Positions 41,854 through 43,138 of a DNA stretch of 43,138 bases are shown here, piece by piece. This stretch comes from Lachnospiraceae bacterium (GTDB lineage: Bacteria; Bacillota; Clostridia; Lachnospirales; Lachnospiraceae). The DNA lies in NCBI GenBank assembly GCA_022773965.1, contig JALFNQ010000223.1, positions 1 to 43,138 on the forward strand. The letters run 5' to 3'. Each line of letters opens with the position of its first letter. Position 1 is the stretch's first letter. The position numbers and the translations under genes are program-made. The notes under the pieces are model-generated. The model saw only the letters and a program-made list of their open reading frames with translations. It was not told the DNA's origin and made no database searches.

Positions 41854-42732
41854 ATGTCACAAGGAAAAAAACAGATGAAAACAGGGCTGGTTTTAGAGGG
41901 CGGAGCGATGCGCGGTATGTACACGGCGGGCGTGCTGGATGTATTTATGGAGGAGGATATTACGTTTGATGGCGTGATCGGTGTCTCGGCGGGCGCACTG
42001 TTTGGTGTGAACCTTTTGAGCAGGCAGGCGGGAAGGGTGATCCGCTATAATAAACGGTTTAATGCAGACCCGGATTATCTGGGGCTGCGGCCGCTGCTGC
42101 GTACAGGAAATATCGTGGATACGGATTATGCCTACCATCGCGTGCCCAGAGAGCTGGACGTGTTCGATGATGAGACATACCGGGCGTCCGGAATTCCTTT
42201 TTACGCAGTAGTGACAAATGTGGAGACCGGAGAGCCGGAGTACATAAAAATAGACAGCGTGTTTGAGCAGATGGATGTTTTGCGTGCATCGGGTTCCATG
42301 CCGTTCGTTTCAAAGCCGGTGGAGATCAATGGAAAAAAATATCTCGACGGGGCGGTTACGGACAGTATTCCCTTTGAAAAATTTATGGAGATGGGCTATG
42401 ACAGACTCGTGGTGGTGCTGACAAAGCCCGCCGGATATGTGAAAAAGCCAATGTCACCCCTGCTCCCCCGGATGTGTTATGCAAATGCATATCCAAAATT
42501 TGCACAGAAGGTGCGTGACCGCCATATCATGTATAATGCTTCCACCGCGCGTCTTGGAGAGCTGGAGCGCGAGGGAAAGGTGCTGGTTCTTCGGCCCTCT
42601 GAGCACATGAAGATCAGCCGTGTCGAAAAAGACCCGGATAAGCTGCAGGCGCTCTACGATGTGGGAGTCAGGGATGCGCAGGCGAAAAAAGAGCAGATTC
42701 GGCGGTTTTTGTCTGGGGACAAAAGAGAATAA
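41854..42732 (+). CDS. Patatin-like phospholipase (RssA type)
   Basis: A 292-residue serine hydrolase of the patatin family. The oxyanion loop is LEGGAMRGMYTAGVLDVF, the nucleophile serine is in the GxSxG motif IGVSAGALFG, and the dyad aspartate is in YLDGAVTDSIPFEKF. The C-terminal half (MYNASTARLGELEREGKVLVLRPSE ... DPDKLQALYDVGVRDAQ) is typical of bacterial RssA/YlbK-like proteins. It probably cleaves acyl groups from membrane lipids in the cytoplasm; its substrate is unknown. Start ATG41854 is chosen because GAGAGG lies 7 nt before it. A strong terminator follows. Confidence 0.92.
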   Translation: MSQGKKQMKTGLVLEGGAMRGMYTAGVLDVFMEEDITFDGVIGVSAGALFGVNLLSRQAGRVIRYNKRFNADPDYLGLRPLLRTGNIVDTDYAYHRVPRELDVFDDETYRASGIPFYAVVTNVETGEPEYIKIDSVFEQMDVLRASGSMPFVSKPVEINGKKYLDGAVTDSIPFEKFMEMGYDRLVVVLTKPAGYVKKPMSPLLPRMCYANAYPKFAQKVRDRHIMYNASTARLGELEREGKVLVLRPSEHMKISRVEKDPDKLQALYDVGVRDAQAKKEQIRRFLSGDKRE

Positions 42733-42803
42733 GCCTGTAGAGTTCCCTTTGAAGCGGGTCTCATGGCAGGCTGAAACTGCATATTTTGCCAATGAAGCAG
42801 AAG

Positions 42804-42852
42804 CTGTCTGTTCTCTGTGTGATGCCAGATCACAGAGAACAGACAGTTTTTT
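42804..42852 (+). terminator. Terminator after the patatin gene
   Basis: A perfect 16-bp stem ctgtctgttctctgtg / cacagagaacagacag (42804-42819, 42831-42846) followed by six T residues. The T run also forms the first repeat of the pstB Pho region. Confidence 0.93.
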
Positions 42853-42915
42853 ACACCTTTTTTACTTTGTTTTTACATATGGATGATGATGGATTTTACA
42901 TGGATTTCCTATACT
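42848..42915 (+). promoter_or_regulatory. Pho-type promoter of pstB
   Basis: TTTTAC-type repeats have their A residue at 42853, 42864, 42875 and 42898 (steps of 11, 11 and 23 bp). TTTTACA (42894-42900) ends 9 nt before the -10 TATACT (42910-42915). There is no -35 consensus. The layout equals the pstS promoter exactly in every spacing. The leader to pstB is about 80 nt. Confidence 0.82.
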
Positions 42916-42999
42916 AAGTACCAGAAGGCAGATGTTCAGACCAGATGAGAACTTGAAGGTGCTGAATAGATACGCTAGGAAAACAAAAGGAGAACATAT

Positions 43000-43138
43000 A
43001 TGGCGGACAAATTTGCAGTCAGAAATCTTGAGCTTTATTATGGGGATTTCCATGCACTGAAAAACATCAATATGACTTTGCCGGAGCATGAGATCACGGC
43101 ATTTATCGGGCCAAGCGGCTGTGGAAAATCAACATTTT
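43000..43138 (+). CDS. pstB: Phosphate ABC transporter ATPase PstB (5' part)
   Basis: The first 46 codons of an ABC ATPase, cut by the window edge. [20 protein letters not shown] matches PstB N-termini, followed by [20 protein letters not shown] and a Walker A motif GPSGCGKST. PstB drives phosphate import through PstC and PstA. An AAAGGAG lies 7 nt before the ATG. Assignment to PstB rather than another ATPase rests on the YYGxFHALKNI pattern and the Pho-type promoter. phoU may follow outside the window. Confidence 0.9.
   Translation, partial: MADKFAVRNLELYYGDFHALKNINMTLPEHEITAFIGPSGCGKSTF

Overview
The window looks like chromosomal DNA of an anaerobic Firmicute, most likely a Lachnospiraceae-type Clostridium. 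The evidence is gene content: FabK as enoyl reductase, a FabT-like MarR regulator, L-lactate dehydrogenase, oxygen-independent ribonucleotide reductase NrdD, a clostridial-type class B sortase, a domain-swapped GH3 glucosidase, strong AGGAGG ribosome binding sites and TTGACA/TATAAT promoters. Species cannot be fixed from sequence reading alone. No rRNA, tRNA, CRISPR array, transposase or integrase was seen.

Layout. (1) 1-4.5 kb: the end of an unidentified gene, a membrane transglutaminase and a DUF2156-GNAT fusion protein. (2) 4.5-9.8 kb: a large foldback element, pyruvate kinase (minus strand), divergent L-lactate dehydrogenase and a GH3 beta-glucosidase with reversed domain order. (3) 9.8-20.6 kb: a type II fatty acid synthesis operon acpP-fabK-fabD-fabG-fabF-fabZ-accDA-fabH-fabT, preceded by a promoter with several FabT-type palindromes (TTTGA..TCAAA). 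AccD and AccA are fused, and accB and accC are absent from their usual slots. A TetM/EF-G-like GTPase fused to a YacP/Rae1-type NYN endoribonuclease follows fabT by 3 nt. (4) 20.6-27.0 kb: a broken AGE-family isomerase gene, trmO, nrdD and a membrane c-di-GMP (GGDEF-EAL) protein. (5) 27.1-29.9 kb: pstS-pstC-pstA, with PstS lobes in permuted order. (6) 30.2-37.9 kb: a LytS-like sensor kinase, a response regulator with a SARP-like output domain, a 1341-residue cell-wall protein with a hexapeptide stalk and an APQTG sorting signal, and a class B sortase; this reads as a regulator-substrate-anchoring enzyme module. (7) 38.0-42.9 kb: a large protein with two helix-turn-helix regions, a zone of palindromic repeats, a secreted FN3 protein, a NimA/PNPOx-like flavoprotein and a patatin-like phospholipase. 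(8) 43.0 kb: the start of pstB, cut by the window edge.

Main points. The pst genes are split: about 13 kb of unrelated genes lies between pstA and pstB. Both halves carry the same promoter design, with TTTTAC repeats at 11, 11 and 23 bp and the same distance to the -10, which argues that both belong to one Pho regulon. The GTPase-Rae1 fusion couples two activities that both act at the ribosomal A site. Two proteins (GH3 and PstS) have their halves in swapped order. Several intergenic palindromic elements recur within the window.
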